DNA of 64,000 nt from Arenicola marina (Eukaryota; Annelida; Polychaeta; Arenicolidae): the NCBI GenBank assembly GCA_964019135.1, contig OZ025256.1:3989249-4053248 (forward strand). The letters run 5' to 3'. A program made the position numbers and the translations under genes. This document shows positions 37,301 through 48,300 of this stretch, one piece after another (the stretch's first letter is position 1; every line of letters starts with the position of its first letter). The notes under the pieces are model-generated. The model ran no database searches and had not been told where the DNA came from. It worked only from the letters and a program-made list of their open reading frames with translations.

Positions 37301-38747
37301 CAGGGGCCGCCCCGATAGCTCAGTGGGTTAGACCGCTCGCCTAGAGTGCTCTGGCCACCTGAGAGCCGAACGCCACGTGGTTCGGTGGTTCGCGCCCCGC
37401 TGTGGCCATTGTCTGTGTGGTCGCAGGATCCTGAATATACAACCAACACCCAACCCGGCATATACAGGCCCTTTTCACCTCACACGAACGCGTGTGCTAG
37501 GGGGAAATTATCGATAGAATCTTCCATTAAACCGGGAACGATACCTGAGGAACACGAGAACAGTGAACAAAGTACATTGTAAACTACTAAGAAAGGCTTG
37601 TGGCAGATTCAAGCCAATGCGAGAACCGTTTTCTTACGATAAGAAAAGGTCGATATTTAAACGCCTCAGCGACCCGCAATTCTCTTCGCGCCAGTCGATC
37701 CGACGAAGAGCGAAAGTTTTGTACGCATTTATTTTTCTTCCTTGTCTGAAATATGTCGTTTTAACAGCAATAATGTCCGGTAACGTATGAAATCATGGCA
37801 ATGTATAAAATAGTGGCCATGTATAAAATAGTGGCTATGTATAAAATTATGGCAATGTATAAGAATTTATAAAATGTTATATTTACGGTCTCTTTATATA
37901 TCTTTACACGTTAACTGTAACATACCGACGTTAACTAAACCTTAAACCTGTCTGATCTTTTTTAACATGGATTCTTTACAGAGGATTCTTCCTCCTCTGA
38001 CGTCATGACTCTGGCTGAGGTGGAGGCTAAGATTGAGTCCTTGTCATTGGATCCCAGCGCCGTAAGCGTAAGGTACGTCATCGGTGGTAAACATCCGAAA
38101 ACAGTCCAAGCGGCATAACTTTTAGATATGTCACTAGAGTCTGTACATGTACTTCAAATTCTATACTAGAAACATCAAGGAGTTGGTAGTTTGGTACTAC
38201 GTTCACTGCAATCCCGTCTTGTTTACTGTATGACAGACTTAATCAGTATATCTATACAATCTGTGAGACTCCTGTTTGGTTCGTGTTCTGCAAAGTGTAA
38301 GATATGGTAAGAATGTCGGTGTGACAGATAAACAGATAAAATTTGTACTTAAAAAGCCATGATATTGTATTTCGTTATCGGCGTTATTTTATTCTGGATT
38401 TATACGCTTTATTTATTATGCAACAATATTTTATTGTGCATTTCTACGCTTTATTTATTATACTATATATTTTATTCTACATTTGTATACGCTTTATTTA
38501 TTATACAATATATTTTATTCTAGATTTATACGCTTTATTTATTATACGATATAGTTTATTCTGGATTTATAAGCTTTATTTATTGTACGATATATATTCT
38601 GGATTTCTATTAATAGCGTTGCTGTGCGGTGTGATAATATTAACGTTGTTGTACAGTGATGCGGAGCAGTGGACGACAGAAGACGCTGAACCGAAAGACA
38701 AGGTCAAGGACGCTTTGGAATGCTGCCACATGCAGACGGATGTGTGA
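34328..38747 (+). CDS. RNF217: RNF217-type RBR E3 ubiquitin ligase, 6 coding exons, complete
   Basis: RING-between-RING E3 ubiquitin ligase: it binds E2 through RING1 and passes ubiquitin through a RING2 cysteine. Coding exons 34328-35428, 36094-36295, 36548-36748, 37191-37283, 37982-38072, 38657-38747; phases close, 1779 nt, 592 aa (human about 540). The N-terminal 200 residues are acidic and low complexity. RING1 starts at VECQIC (201-206), the IBR region at TCPRC (285-289) and RING2 at CPKC (363-366), with GCDHM placing the catalytic cysteine at 376. A glycine/alanine/valine-rich membrane segment spans about 438-465, followed by a basic charged helix (KKMQEKKRLKQYREEQ), so it is probably membrane anchored. 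The first intron within the coding region uses a GC donor. The acceptor of the membrane-segment exon is duplicated upstream. The next best call is another RBR family member, but RING2 plus C-terminal membrane segment fits RNF217 best. Confidence 0.92.
35429..36093 (+). other. RNF217 GC-AG intron
   Basis: 665-bp intron with donor AAG|GCAAGT and acceptor CTCCCAG|GTG. GC donors normally need strong matching at the other positions, as here. No repeats or other features seen inside. Confidence 0.85.
36445..36567 (+). repeat. Tandem repeat spanning the RNF217 exon acceptor, 3 copies of 46-47 bp
   Basis: TTTGCAG|CTGACAAGGTGTTG (acceptor-like AG at 36453-36454), TTTACAG|CTGACAAGATGTTG (at 36499-36500) and the real acceptor TTTACAG|CTGGCAAGATGCTG (at 36546-36547) are spaced 46 and 47 bp. 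Each copy contains a pyrimidine tract, AG and about 20 bases resembling the exon start. Splicing to either upstream copy would run into TAA or TAG within a few codons. Confidence 0.85.
36768..36892. repeat. 33-bp minisatellite, 4 copies
   Basis: The unit contains TGTCGAACATTATTCAAAAT. It starts about 20 bp after the donor of the RNF217 membrane-segment exon, but its sequence is not derived from that exon. It creates a spurious open-frame extension of the exon. Confidence 0.85.
37301..37455 (+). mobile_element. tRNA-derived SINE, family A, body deleted
   Basis: The tRNA-like head CCCGATAGCTCAGTGGGTTA with a B-box region (GGTGGTTCGCGCCCC) is joined directly to the 3' tail (CCTGAATATACAACCAACAC), so the body is missing. 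It lies 18 bp into the intron after RNF217 exon 37191-37283. Confidence 0.8.
37797..37866. repeat. 18-bp tandem repeat, about 4 copies
   Basis: ATGTATAAAATAGTGGCC-type units in an RNF217 intron. Confidence 0.8.
38385..38605. repeat. AT-rich minisatellite, about 40-44 bp unit, 5 copies
   Basis: Units contain TTTATACGCTTTATTTATTA and end in a TATTTTATTCTGGATT-type string. It lies about 50 bp upstream of the last RNF217 exon. The long open frame reading into that exon is an artefact of this array. Confidence 0.85.
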
Positions 38748-39127
38748 AGGTCGTCGCGACTCATTTACCTGGCCATGTTGTTTTCTAACATGGCGACCTA
38801 TTCGCCAGGGTCTGGGATGAAATGCACACATTATCTGCATGTGTAATGACATATACTATTACCTGTTTAAGCTTTCGCTCTTTTCAGTTTTAACTGAGAA
38901 ATATATCTGCGAGGAGCTTTTGATTAATCGCGACGCATTCCATGTAAGTAGTTATTACGCGAGAGACGTTTATGTTTCTTGGGGTGCCACCCTCGGCTCA
39001 CTGAATATCGTTATTACGCGATACAGCTTAACCTGTTGCTGCCTGGTCAATGTCTTACATGCTTATGATAGATAGGGAATCTCTGTCGGGTCATTTAAGT
39101 TGTTCCTGCTCTTGCGCGTTCTGTGTT

Positions 39128-39128
<1 letters not shown>

Positions 39129-39163
<35 letters not shown>
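39129..39163. repeat. (AT)n microsatellite
   Basis: About 35 bp of AT/TA dinucleotides in the RNF217 3'UTR or flank. A shorter one is at about 40457-40472. Confidence 0.9.
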
Positions 39164-39166
<3 letters not shown>

Positions 39167-39403
39167 ATTATATCGATTGTTACCACAATGCTTGTTGATG
39201 TTTCTTTCCCATTTTCTCAGGTGTGTTAATATTTTCTCTATGCCTCCACGGTAGGCCACCTATGTGAATAGACTCTCTCCCTGCGTGTACCCTACGTGTG
39301 TAAAGGGACGTTATGTTATACTGCATCGGTACTCATTAAGTGTCTGTGATACCTAGATCTGTGACCTGTGTTTGCCCCCCCAGTCTGTCATAGGAGGCCA
39401 TTA

Positions 39404-39409
39404 GAATAA
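39404..39409 (+). terminator. Candidate RNF217 polyadenylation signal
   Basis: AATAAA about 660 bp after the RNF217 stop; a second AATAAA lies near 39441. Plausible 3' end, otherwise unsupported. Confidence 0.35.
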
Positions 39410-41825
39410 AACGCTCGGTTCTGAAGCAGGACTTCAGGCAATAAAAACGATCAAGACCCAACCTTGGCCTCACTAGACACAGATCAAAACCGGCGACTTT
39501 CAACTAGTTCAAAATGAATGATTAATGATGATTAGAAATATCTAACATTTAGACTTAATTATAATGGAAGGAAACATATCACATGTCAATAGTCATTTTC
39601 TGAAACTAGCTTGCTGTGATAAATATTATATTTGTGCTTATGCTAATTTATCAAATTATTGTTTAATTTGCTGACTCTGGTCGGAGGTTGGCTAAGGAAG
39701 TGGGCTGCATATATTTACCCGCGCTGGGTACTGTCAAAACGGATTGTGTTCTCACTGCCAATCTCGGCAGCATTTTTTGCACGGACTTTCTGCTTTCGTA
39801 CCACGGGACAATTTTGGCACAGGTACTGTATTTGATGCGTACATAATTTAATTGGTGCTTTGTTAGTTTTTTAGTTCTCAGACTGTTTTGCCATTGATGA
39901 AAGTAAATGTAATGATATTGAATATCCCTGAATTAATTAATTAAGGAAGAATTGGCCCATTTGAATTGATGGCTCAAATATCATTATCTACATGATTATT
40001 TTAACGATTTTTCTTATTCACAAAAGCTTTGCACGATGTTGATTTCGATTCCTAAAAATGTATTTAATAAGAAAAAAGGTAGGGTTGGTTTTTGGGCGTT
40101 TTGTGCATTTTGGTTCGCCATCCGCCGTTTGCGACAGAAAAGGATCTACAGATTAATATATAAGTACATCACCAGTTAAATTAATAATTACTTTATGTCT
40201 ATAGTGTGCCTCCGGCAGGTGTTATGCTCTTACAAATTGAATATCTTGAGTGCCTACTTCTTCGTTCCAGCGCAATTATTTACACCAATTGTATTCTTGT
40301 GTTTTCTCGAGCTTTTATAGTTTTACTTTAGAGCAGGCGGCGATGTCAGTTTTGATGGTATGATTGAAGCTCTGCTCTGTACAAACTGCGAATAAGATCT
40401 GAGCTAAGACCTGATAATTATCTCCTGTTTTACGATTTTGTTGTATAGAGTCTATTTATATATATATATATACACAGAGAAGTCGTTATATTCACTTTGG
40501 AGAGTTTAAGAAACACCTTGGCGCAATGAGTGGTGAAACGTTATTAACTATTATCATTTATCTGACCGACTTTACGTCTGCATGAAATTAACTTCTATAT
40601 TCAGAAAGTAACTGGCTTGAATTTCGTATGCTACAATGCTGCCTTCTTATGGCAGAACCGCAAAGTGACCCTTAACAGCATAGCTTTGTAGCTGTTGCGC
40701 ATGGGTTTCCGCGGCATCGTGCATCATCCACTGTTATAGAGGTGAACGCTCAGCGAGATTTTACTGTATATCTCGCAAGGTGCATGGCCTGTATTCCCAG
40801 TTGTCGACGTACCATGCCTTTCATTAATACTGATGTCAATGTTTGCTTTGTGCCCTCCTCTGGACTGAAAATAAAAGCCAGTTATGCGAGTAGTTATTAA
40901 GGTTTTTAACTCTGTAAACATGTAAAGCGTTTTCAATCTTGAATATGCCAATCGAGATATTATAAAAATGTGGCATACGTCATGTTGGTCGTTACGGAGT
41001 GAGGACTTGAAGTTGCTATTTTTGCGTTTATGTTGATACTTAATCGGGGAAAACTGCGATTCACGGGACTTATATAGCAGCAGGACTAGTTATTCTGATT
41101 GCTTTGCCAGCTTTGTTCCCTGGCGAATGGTTTTCACTACCCAAGTGTTGTATGAACCACAGCGGCTGTTTTGTATTTTTCGAAAATAACGTGGAAAGTT
41201 GACCCATGATATAGGTGGGTTTCGCATATGAATTGAATTGATTGATATCGGTGGGTGTCGCATATGAATTTATGTGTAATAAAAGTTGCAACTTCATTAA
41301 ATGTCCGTATCCACCCCGCCCTCGAAATTTATAAGGAGAGGCTGGCTTAGCAAGAACTTACTTGTATGGATGAGAGGACGCATTGCCTTATGGATACAAA
41401 GTAACACGAGACGATATCCTGTTGAAAGACTGCTGTTACGTAAATTTGCAACTTATGAGATATGTGAACATAAATGCGAACAAGGCTATCGGATTAATTA
41501 TTCGGAGACTTCTATAGATATATATGAGCAACATCAAACAGGGTTTATATCCACAACTTTATAAATGGCATTTGTCACTTCCGACATGGCCTTTAATATG
41601 AAGTAAAAGTGTATATATCGTTCTTGTATAAATGATTTTTTTTCGTACTTTCTGTATGAGTTGGGTTCATATAATAAAGCCTGTCTGAAGAAAACTGCCT
41701 TTGTGTTAAGTTCCAATTTGGAGAGAATACCGATATTATATTATCAATCGTATCAAGATATCATTTATTAGCTTGTTAAATGACGATGAAATCGTAAGCA
41801 GTGATCTATAGACAGATCATCCCGT

Positions 41826-42058
41826 GACTAGAGTAGGTAGCGTGTTCGGCTATCGTCGATTATTCTCTGCTGGACCAGCCGAGAAAGAGATCGGTGCGTG
41901 GTTCGAATCCCACCGGTGAGTCTCTGTGCTTGAAAAAGCTCCCAGGTCTTACTTCGCAAAGAGCCGGGGGTTACTCTCGGAGACATGGCTCCTCTCTTAG
42001 CAGATTTAATGGTAAGGTATACATTTATACTGTTGGATACCCTCCCACCCATCTTTTC
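41826..42058 (+). mobile_element. tRNA-derived SINE, family C
   Basis: Head TAGAGTAGGTAGCGTGTTCG gives an A-box-like segment and GTGGTTCGAATCCC a B box, followed by AGCCGGGGGTTACTCTCGGA and a body close to that of the 49597-49911 copy. It lies downstream of LDAH. Confidence 0.7.
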
Positions 42059-42424
42059 TACATGGTCTTCTCAGTGTTATTGAAAGCTGTGCTATAAATA
42101 AATAAAAGTACTATACTGACCTATACACAAGTGTATATGAGTAATAGGGTCTCATTTACTGATAATAATGGAGTAACTTACGCACCAAAAGTGCCTCTCC
42201 GTCATAACTTCACCAGCTCGTAGAAATGATAGTGTTCATAAGTGACATTTAGTTATATATTGGCAAATGTCTCTTGCTGAAAATGTAGATGGTAGTTGAC
42301 TTATTGGCCGAAAAACTATGTCCAACACTTCTACTCAGCGCTAATTAAGTAGATTAGTGCAAATGAGTAGGTGTTTATGAATATCGACCGAGGAATGTAC
42401 ACGTGTCTACCCTGGGTTCTGGTT

Positions 42425-43987
42425 TCATAACCCCGCATTGAGGGCTTTTCCCACTTTCCTATGAAGCCAGTCCCAGATGATATCCGCCATTAGCTTGCTG
42501 GATCCCAGCACGAAGGCATGTTCGATGCCCTGCTGGCACAGCATGATGTCCCCGTCCGGAAAGCGTGCCTTCATGTCCTCATAATACTGCACGGGACNNN
42601 NNNNNNNNNNNNNNNNNNNNNNNNNNNNNNNNNNNNNNNNNNNNNNNNNNNNNNNNNNNNNNNNNNNNNNNNNNNNNNNNNNNNNNNNNNNNNNNNNNNN
42701 NNNNNNNNNNNNNNNNNNNNNNNNNNNNNNNNNNNNNNNNNNNNNNNNNNNNNNNNNNNNNNNNNNNNNNNNNNNNNNNNNNNNNNNNNNNNNNNNNTAA
42801 TACTGCACGGGACACCAGTGATCCCGGCTTCCGTAGTAAAACATCAAACGGTTGAGATTGGCGGCGATGACGTCACAATCGGGGTCCACCACGCGCTGCA
42901 TCTCCTCGTTGGCCATGGACACCACGCGGCGCACGGTCCAGGGATCGCCCAGTCGCTTCGTCGCCTCAATCGCCGAGTGGTGCACGCCGCGTCCCTTGAA
43001 ATACCAACGAACGATCCAATCCTTCACGAAGCCGGGAAACAGGTAATACACCGGGTATAGCGGGAAATGGGCCGCCCAGTAGAGTCGCTTTAGCACTGGA
43101 GTGACTCTTCGTCCACTCTCCGATAGCGCCAATCTCTCTATGGTCGGGAATAGCAGGAGTCCTTTCAGGACTCGCGAGGTGTCTAGTTTCTTTAACATGT
43201 GCAAGATCATGTAACAGCCGATAGAGTGTCCGATTAAAATCAAACGTGTGTCGCGTGGAATGTGGTCGGCAACGAAGCGAAGCTTGTGTCTGACTTGCCC
43301 TTGAAGCGAGCAGTAGTTTTCCTCTGGGTCTGCAATTGAAGAAGAATTGTACAATAATTTAGCCAGTACTTGTGGTCCAATCCTTCATCCATTGGCAGAA
43401 ATTTTGTGGTTGAATTGCGTCCAAATGTTCAGTACTTTATATTGATTTATTGATCAATCTCAATAACCGGTAGTGTATATTGTCTTACCTGATTTGCCAG
43501 CAGATTCTGGTAATAGGCCGTGCCCAGCGTGAGCAACACACCACACTGGAGTCTTTGACTGCCCACTGTTATCATAGAGACGCTGCATGAACTCTGTATA
43601 ATAACCAGACAGCCCAGGATTGCCTAAAAACAAAAATAATATTGTAGTATACTTTGGATGACCTTAACATAACTCATATATATATTAACCTTATGTTAGG
43701 TATTCCCTTTTTGGTATGTACTCTTGTGGTGTAATTGACATTCTTCACATCACAAAAAATGCTTTGTGTGAGTGAAGCATGAAGGATAATCATTAGACTG
43801 TATCAGTCAGAATCACTTGTCTTCTATTGATGTCTAAATAGTCATTCAGGATTTGTTCTGCATAATTGCCTAACTGACCTGGAATGATGAGCACAAGTAC
43901 ATTCTGGGATAGAATGTCCCCACATTTCAAAACCGATGTTGTGTGCCCACCAATATTTAGAAACTCCTCCACAATGGTTTGAGTCAT
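42425..43987 (-). CDS. LDAH: Lipid droplet-associated hydrolase, 3 coding exons, interrupted by assembly gap
   Basis: Alpha/beta-hydrolase-fold serine hydrolase of lipid droplets, linked to sterol ester metabolism. Coding exons in transcript order: 43879-43987, 43489-43623, 42425-43329 (the last contains 200 N). The ATG is the first codon after an acceptor (TTTCAG|ATG), so a 5'UTR exon lies upstream. After collapsing the false gap the protein is 310 aa (human about 325). It shows the family's VLIIPGNPG motif (residues 32-40), the nucleophile elbow GHSIG with Ser117, Asp251 (SRDHWCP) and His280 (IEHAF), a complete triad. Residues about 160-195 contain aromatic, hydrophobic helices consistent with lipid droplet association. 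It is head to head with UQCC1. Confidence 0.93.
42598..42797. other. 200-N assembly gap with 16-bp overlapping flanks
   Basis: TAATACTGCACGGGAC ends the left flank (42582-42597) and starts the right flank (42798-42813). Removing the Ns and one copy yields a contiguous LDAH exon reading DHWCPVQYYEDM, which matches the family. The gap is therefore a negative-size gap, not missing sequence. Confidence 0.95.
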
Positions 43988-44027
43988 CTGAAACACATCA
44001 CAAGATAAACGAATGTTACAGCGATAT

Positions 44028-44119
44028 ACAGGCGCCACAGATCAACTGACACAGGCCGGGGGGAGAGAGAGCACTGTCTACATAAAACAAGCCTGTGTCA
44101 GTCGATCTATGGCGCCTGT
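44028..44119. repeat. Short perfect-looking hairpin
   Basis: 29-base arms (44028-44056 and 44091-44119; ACAGGCGCCACAGATC... against its inverse) differ at 2 positions and enclose a 34-base loop. It lies about 40 bp upstream of the LDAH first coding exon, in the leader intron or promoter. It could be a tiny foldback insertion or a hairpin RNA. Confidence 0.75.
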
Positions 44120-44222
44120 GCATGGATATATGAAAATGATACAATGGCCTTAATTCAGATGATAATTTAGTAGCTGAGTCTGTTTCCATTGATTATAGTT
44201 TTACAGAAGTTATTATATATAT

Positions 44223-44528
44223 TGGGTGCATTTCTTTGGGCCAGGTTCAGTATCCAGCCCCGGGCTCGCAATACGAGATAGGGAACTTCCGAATGTGCCG
44301 ATAGGGATATGCCTATTCCAATGAAATGTACACACTATTCACATCCGGTGGACGATAGGGCACTGGAACCAACCTACTCTTATCACCTTTCAATTGGGGC
44401 ACATCGGCATACCAAATTGATGCGCATGCACCCATACCCTGGTGAAAGAAGTGCCGGACTGTGAATGTGTAATGTGCGTATTCGGTCCACCGTAGGGATA
44501 CACCCAGGTTACAAAAGAAATGCACCCA
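44223..44528. mobile_element. TIR-bearing MITE
   Basis: Terminal inverted repeat TGGGTGCATTTCTTT at both ends, continuing imperfectly through CCAGGTT. Further inverted similarity inside (TTCACATCCGGTGGAC against GGTCCACCG). 306 bp, no coding capacity, no clear target duplication. Confidence 0.65.
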
Positions 44529-45313
44529 CTGGCATATATAGAATGATACAAATTAAGGCCTTCACTGGCTTCAGATGATATCTTTGGAACTACCCCCAAG
44601 CTGGCCACTAAAAAAGTGGGCTTGCCAGAGGTTACGACAGGCCACTTCATCACTCACAGGCTCGCACTCTGGTAAGCCAGGGGGTATTTCCGCAAATATC
44701 TTATCATGGAGCATCCTACCCCCCCGCCCCACCACTCCCCCCCCCATCTCCCTCTCACCGCTGGCGCTGGCTTACTGTCTGTATCTGCTGTGTGCATGTC
44801 ATGATTATCTAAAAATACTAAAATAAATGTCGGCAGGTCAGTGTCACTGTTCAGTGAGTAACTTTGTCAGCATGGACAGGTGGACATGGGTAAATTGTGA
44901 GCAGTGGTGAGTTCCATAGCAAGACAACATTTAGTGGTTCATCTGTTAATGAGCATCACGACGTTTATCTGCAAACCAATCAGCTTTATGAACTACAACC
45001 AACCTTTACGTTTCCGACTATGAACTCAGGTTGAGTGCACTCGGCGCACCGCGCGGAGTTTGACAGATGGTCACTTACATCATGGAATGACCTTGACCTT
45101 TCTAAGTATTTGTCTAAATCCTTCGCAAAAACACGTATGCATGCTTCAACAGTGTTTAATTTATTGTTTTATGTTCTGTTAGGCTCATATTTAGCACATA
45201 TGATTGGTTTGAGTCACTTGGTCTTTTGGTTTATGTATTTGTTAATGAGATAAGCAAAACCTGAAGGTTGTAGAGGTCACCAAGTGCAACTCGTCGGCTA
45301 CGGACCGGTTGTT

Positions 45314-48300
45314 ATGTCATTTTCCACTGGATTGCGAATTTGCGGCAGAGCTGCGTCTGGCTTAGCAGCGGCTCAAAAGGTAGACCACCGGGCGACCACT
45401 TTGGAGTTGTTGCAGCGCGGAGTCTAGCAACACAAGAGTGATAACCCCAATTTAATGTGCCCATCAAGTTTACTATGAGCGATAATAGGCAAACTTACAA
45501 TTCGTCCTGAACAAAACGGCCGAACGGTTTGCTCACTCCACAGCCACAGGGCCAGGCACAGTGAATCGACTGACACAGAGAGGGAAGGGGAGAGGGTCCG
45601 CACCGCCTATTAATAAAGAAGAAGGTGTCCAACTGAGCCCACTGCGCTGGTTATTTCGCACATCATGACAACTCAAGATTTTAGCCATGATTTTGAAAGG
45701 GATGACTGTGATTAGTCCATTGCCCAACCACAACATTTTGAAAATGACTTAAAACGTACCAACAGCTGTTCATTTTTTTGCCCCCCCCCCCCCGCCTACT
45801 CCCCACAGCGGAGCACTTAAAAGTAAACTGAAAGTTATATAGTCTTGTAAAAATACAATACTAAATATTTGTGTCGTGATGTATAAATGATTTTTTATCT
45901 ATTACAGAATGCCTTCTGCATTTCATTAGCACGTGGAAGGACGTTGAGTATCAAAGCAAGATGCCACAGAAATGACTTCTTAAATCTTTCAGCGACTCCA
46001 CAGATTAGTAACCATGTACCGGTAAATATAAAAGTATTTAAATAATTACTAGTGGCCTAGGTCAATAATTTATTATGGTAAATCATATATTATAAGTATT
46101 AATAAAGTTAACCAGATTATGAACCTGATACCCACAATTTTCTCAACCATGAAGGTAGACAGACTAGCCAGAAGCTGTGATATCCAATATCATTTTGTGA
46201 GCTGGCAGCTGAAAGGTGATGAATATATATCATTAATGTATCCATACCATGGATGTCATGGTGGTAAATAGTGGTCTAGAATGTCTAGTAGGTGGCACTT
46301 TCCGCTACTGTCCTGCATGTTCTACTAGGCTAGCACAAGGGGCTGCTGCATGGTGTGAACCCCATCTGTAGAAATGTCTATGCTTGTGCAGGATAAATGC
46401 CTTTCTCCGTGAAGAGCAGAGGCTTATCATTACTAGCAAAGACCTGGCTCTACCTTGATACTTATTTTATGTTATTGTCGTGATATGACAGAGATAACGT
46501 CGTCATCCATAACATCAACCAAGGGGAACGAAGACAAGGTGGAGTTGTGTTCCTAGATACACTAACACTAAGATTTTGCATGCAGGTTTAACATATATCA
46601 AACATGTATATGATATCATGATGTATATATCCACATAATCATGCCTTTTTCTGTAGTACACAACAAGTACAGTTAATGAAGATGGTGTCATCAGTCGTGT
46701 GTGGCGTGGTATGGGATTCACCGGAAAGCTAAAGTATAAAAAAATGGTGAGTACTCTTTTGTCACATTTGATACAAGTATGTACTGATATCTAAGTGATT
46801 GCAAAAAAATAGAGTCAAGCTAAGTAATTCACTTTGGAAGTTTTAATCTGTGTCTGAGTGGTTTCCTGACTATTGTCAAGTGTGGGTCACCCAAAACCCA
46901 AGATCCCATGTCTTCTTTGCAAAGACTAGGGAGTTACTCTCTGCCTGGATCCTCCATTATCAAGATATATGACTTGCAGCTGTTAAAGCATCCTCGTTAA
47001 GCCAATGAACCAACTTCCCATATTTTTTATTCTTGTAGTTATTGCAAAATTTAAATATAAAATATATTGTTACAGTTGCTGAACCGTTCAGGACTTCGCC
47101 TGTATCTCTGTTGTGTTGAACTTGCAGACCATGAAAAATTCTTTGAAAGTAAGTGTACAAATTAATTTTAGGTTTATTTCATATAAAAAACATGTACATT
47201 ACATTTTCCATCGCAAACTGAATAAAAGCAGTGCTTATATGCTCAAATTATCTTCTTAATATCAACTGAGCAGAAAGATGAACAATAGCTTCATGCTATA
47301 TCTATTGACAAATACAAATTAGGATCTTCTATTATATGATTAAAGCATATGATGAGCGTCCTTGGCACATACATCATTCCCGCTGTCATATTGATTTACA
47401 TATGGCTTCTTTTTATCCCACATGCTTGTTTTTAGGCGCTCTTGTAAGTCAATAAAATTTACGTCTTCACTACCCTTGATCCAATTTCCAATAAGTACTT
47501 AATTCAACTTTTGGACTTTATATTCATTTTAGAATTTGCAATGCCTGACACTTTCAACTCGTGGTTTAGAATAACAGAACTTCATACTTGGTAAGCCAGC
47601 GTTTATTTTAGCTTTACGTTCATTTGTAGGTAGTTTGCAGTTGTATTGAAATTATACAGGAGTTTGAGACTAAATTATTGGGTGTTAGCACCTGTGATCT
47701 GATAAGATTGACATTGAACATTCCGGTGAAATAACTTTACCCAGAAACACACTATTGACTCGATTAGTCCTGTAGTCTTAGCAACTCTTACATTGAAGTT
47801 ATTTATTCAGATATTTTTTCCGCCCAATGGAAGAAAAGGGCATAATATATTGCAATGAAATATTAGCCTTCATAGTTACCAGAACTGAAACAAGTGCTTC
47901 GGTTGGAAGGCTAAAAAGCCATGAAAAGAGATTTTGGACGTTTTGTGTACTATGTCGCAGATTCATGTGTGGTCCAATGTTTTATTGTACATTATTAGTG
48001 ATGCTGAGCACGCTCGCGGCAATGCAGTTTAGCGACAAGAATAGATAATTCTTGGACTAATCAGGCCATAATATGTTACAGATTTAGACAAAATTGTTGC
48101 AGGAAACAACAGTTTTAATAGTTTTAATGCCCGTGTCTTCAGGATGGCTATGGTCCGCTTGGCTAACGAACACCACGAGGGCAAGTTCGTGAGGGACTGC
48201 ATGATACGCAACCTGTGGCAAGACGTCGACAGTCGGACCAAGAAACTAGGGGTAAGTACGACAGGGGATCGTTTCACTAAGATTTACGAGCTCGCAACCG

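Larger units (their letters stand above)
38748..42424. other. Tail-to-tail interval between RNF217 and LDAH
   Basis: Presumably holds both 3'UTRs. No coding exon recognised. A direct duplication of GTGGGTTTCGCATATGAATT and GTGGGTGTCGCATATGAATT lies at about 41215-41270. A tRNA-like SINE is at 41826-42058. The open frames here show no family similarity I recognise. Confidence 0.5.
43988..45313. promoter_or_regulatory. Bidirectional LDAH / UQCC1 promoter interval
   Basis: Head-to-head interval of about 1.3 kb between the LDAH and UQCC1 start codons. Its LDAH-proximal part holds a hairpin and a MITE, so the working promoter is more likely at about 44.9-45.3 kb. No TATA box or recognisable operator stands out. 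Confidence 0.5.

Noticed and set aside
38343..38656. Open frame full of Tyr/Phe/Leu that reads into the last RNF217 exon.
   Set aside because: It is a translation of an AT-rich minisatellite; the acceptor at 38656/38657 defines the exon.
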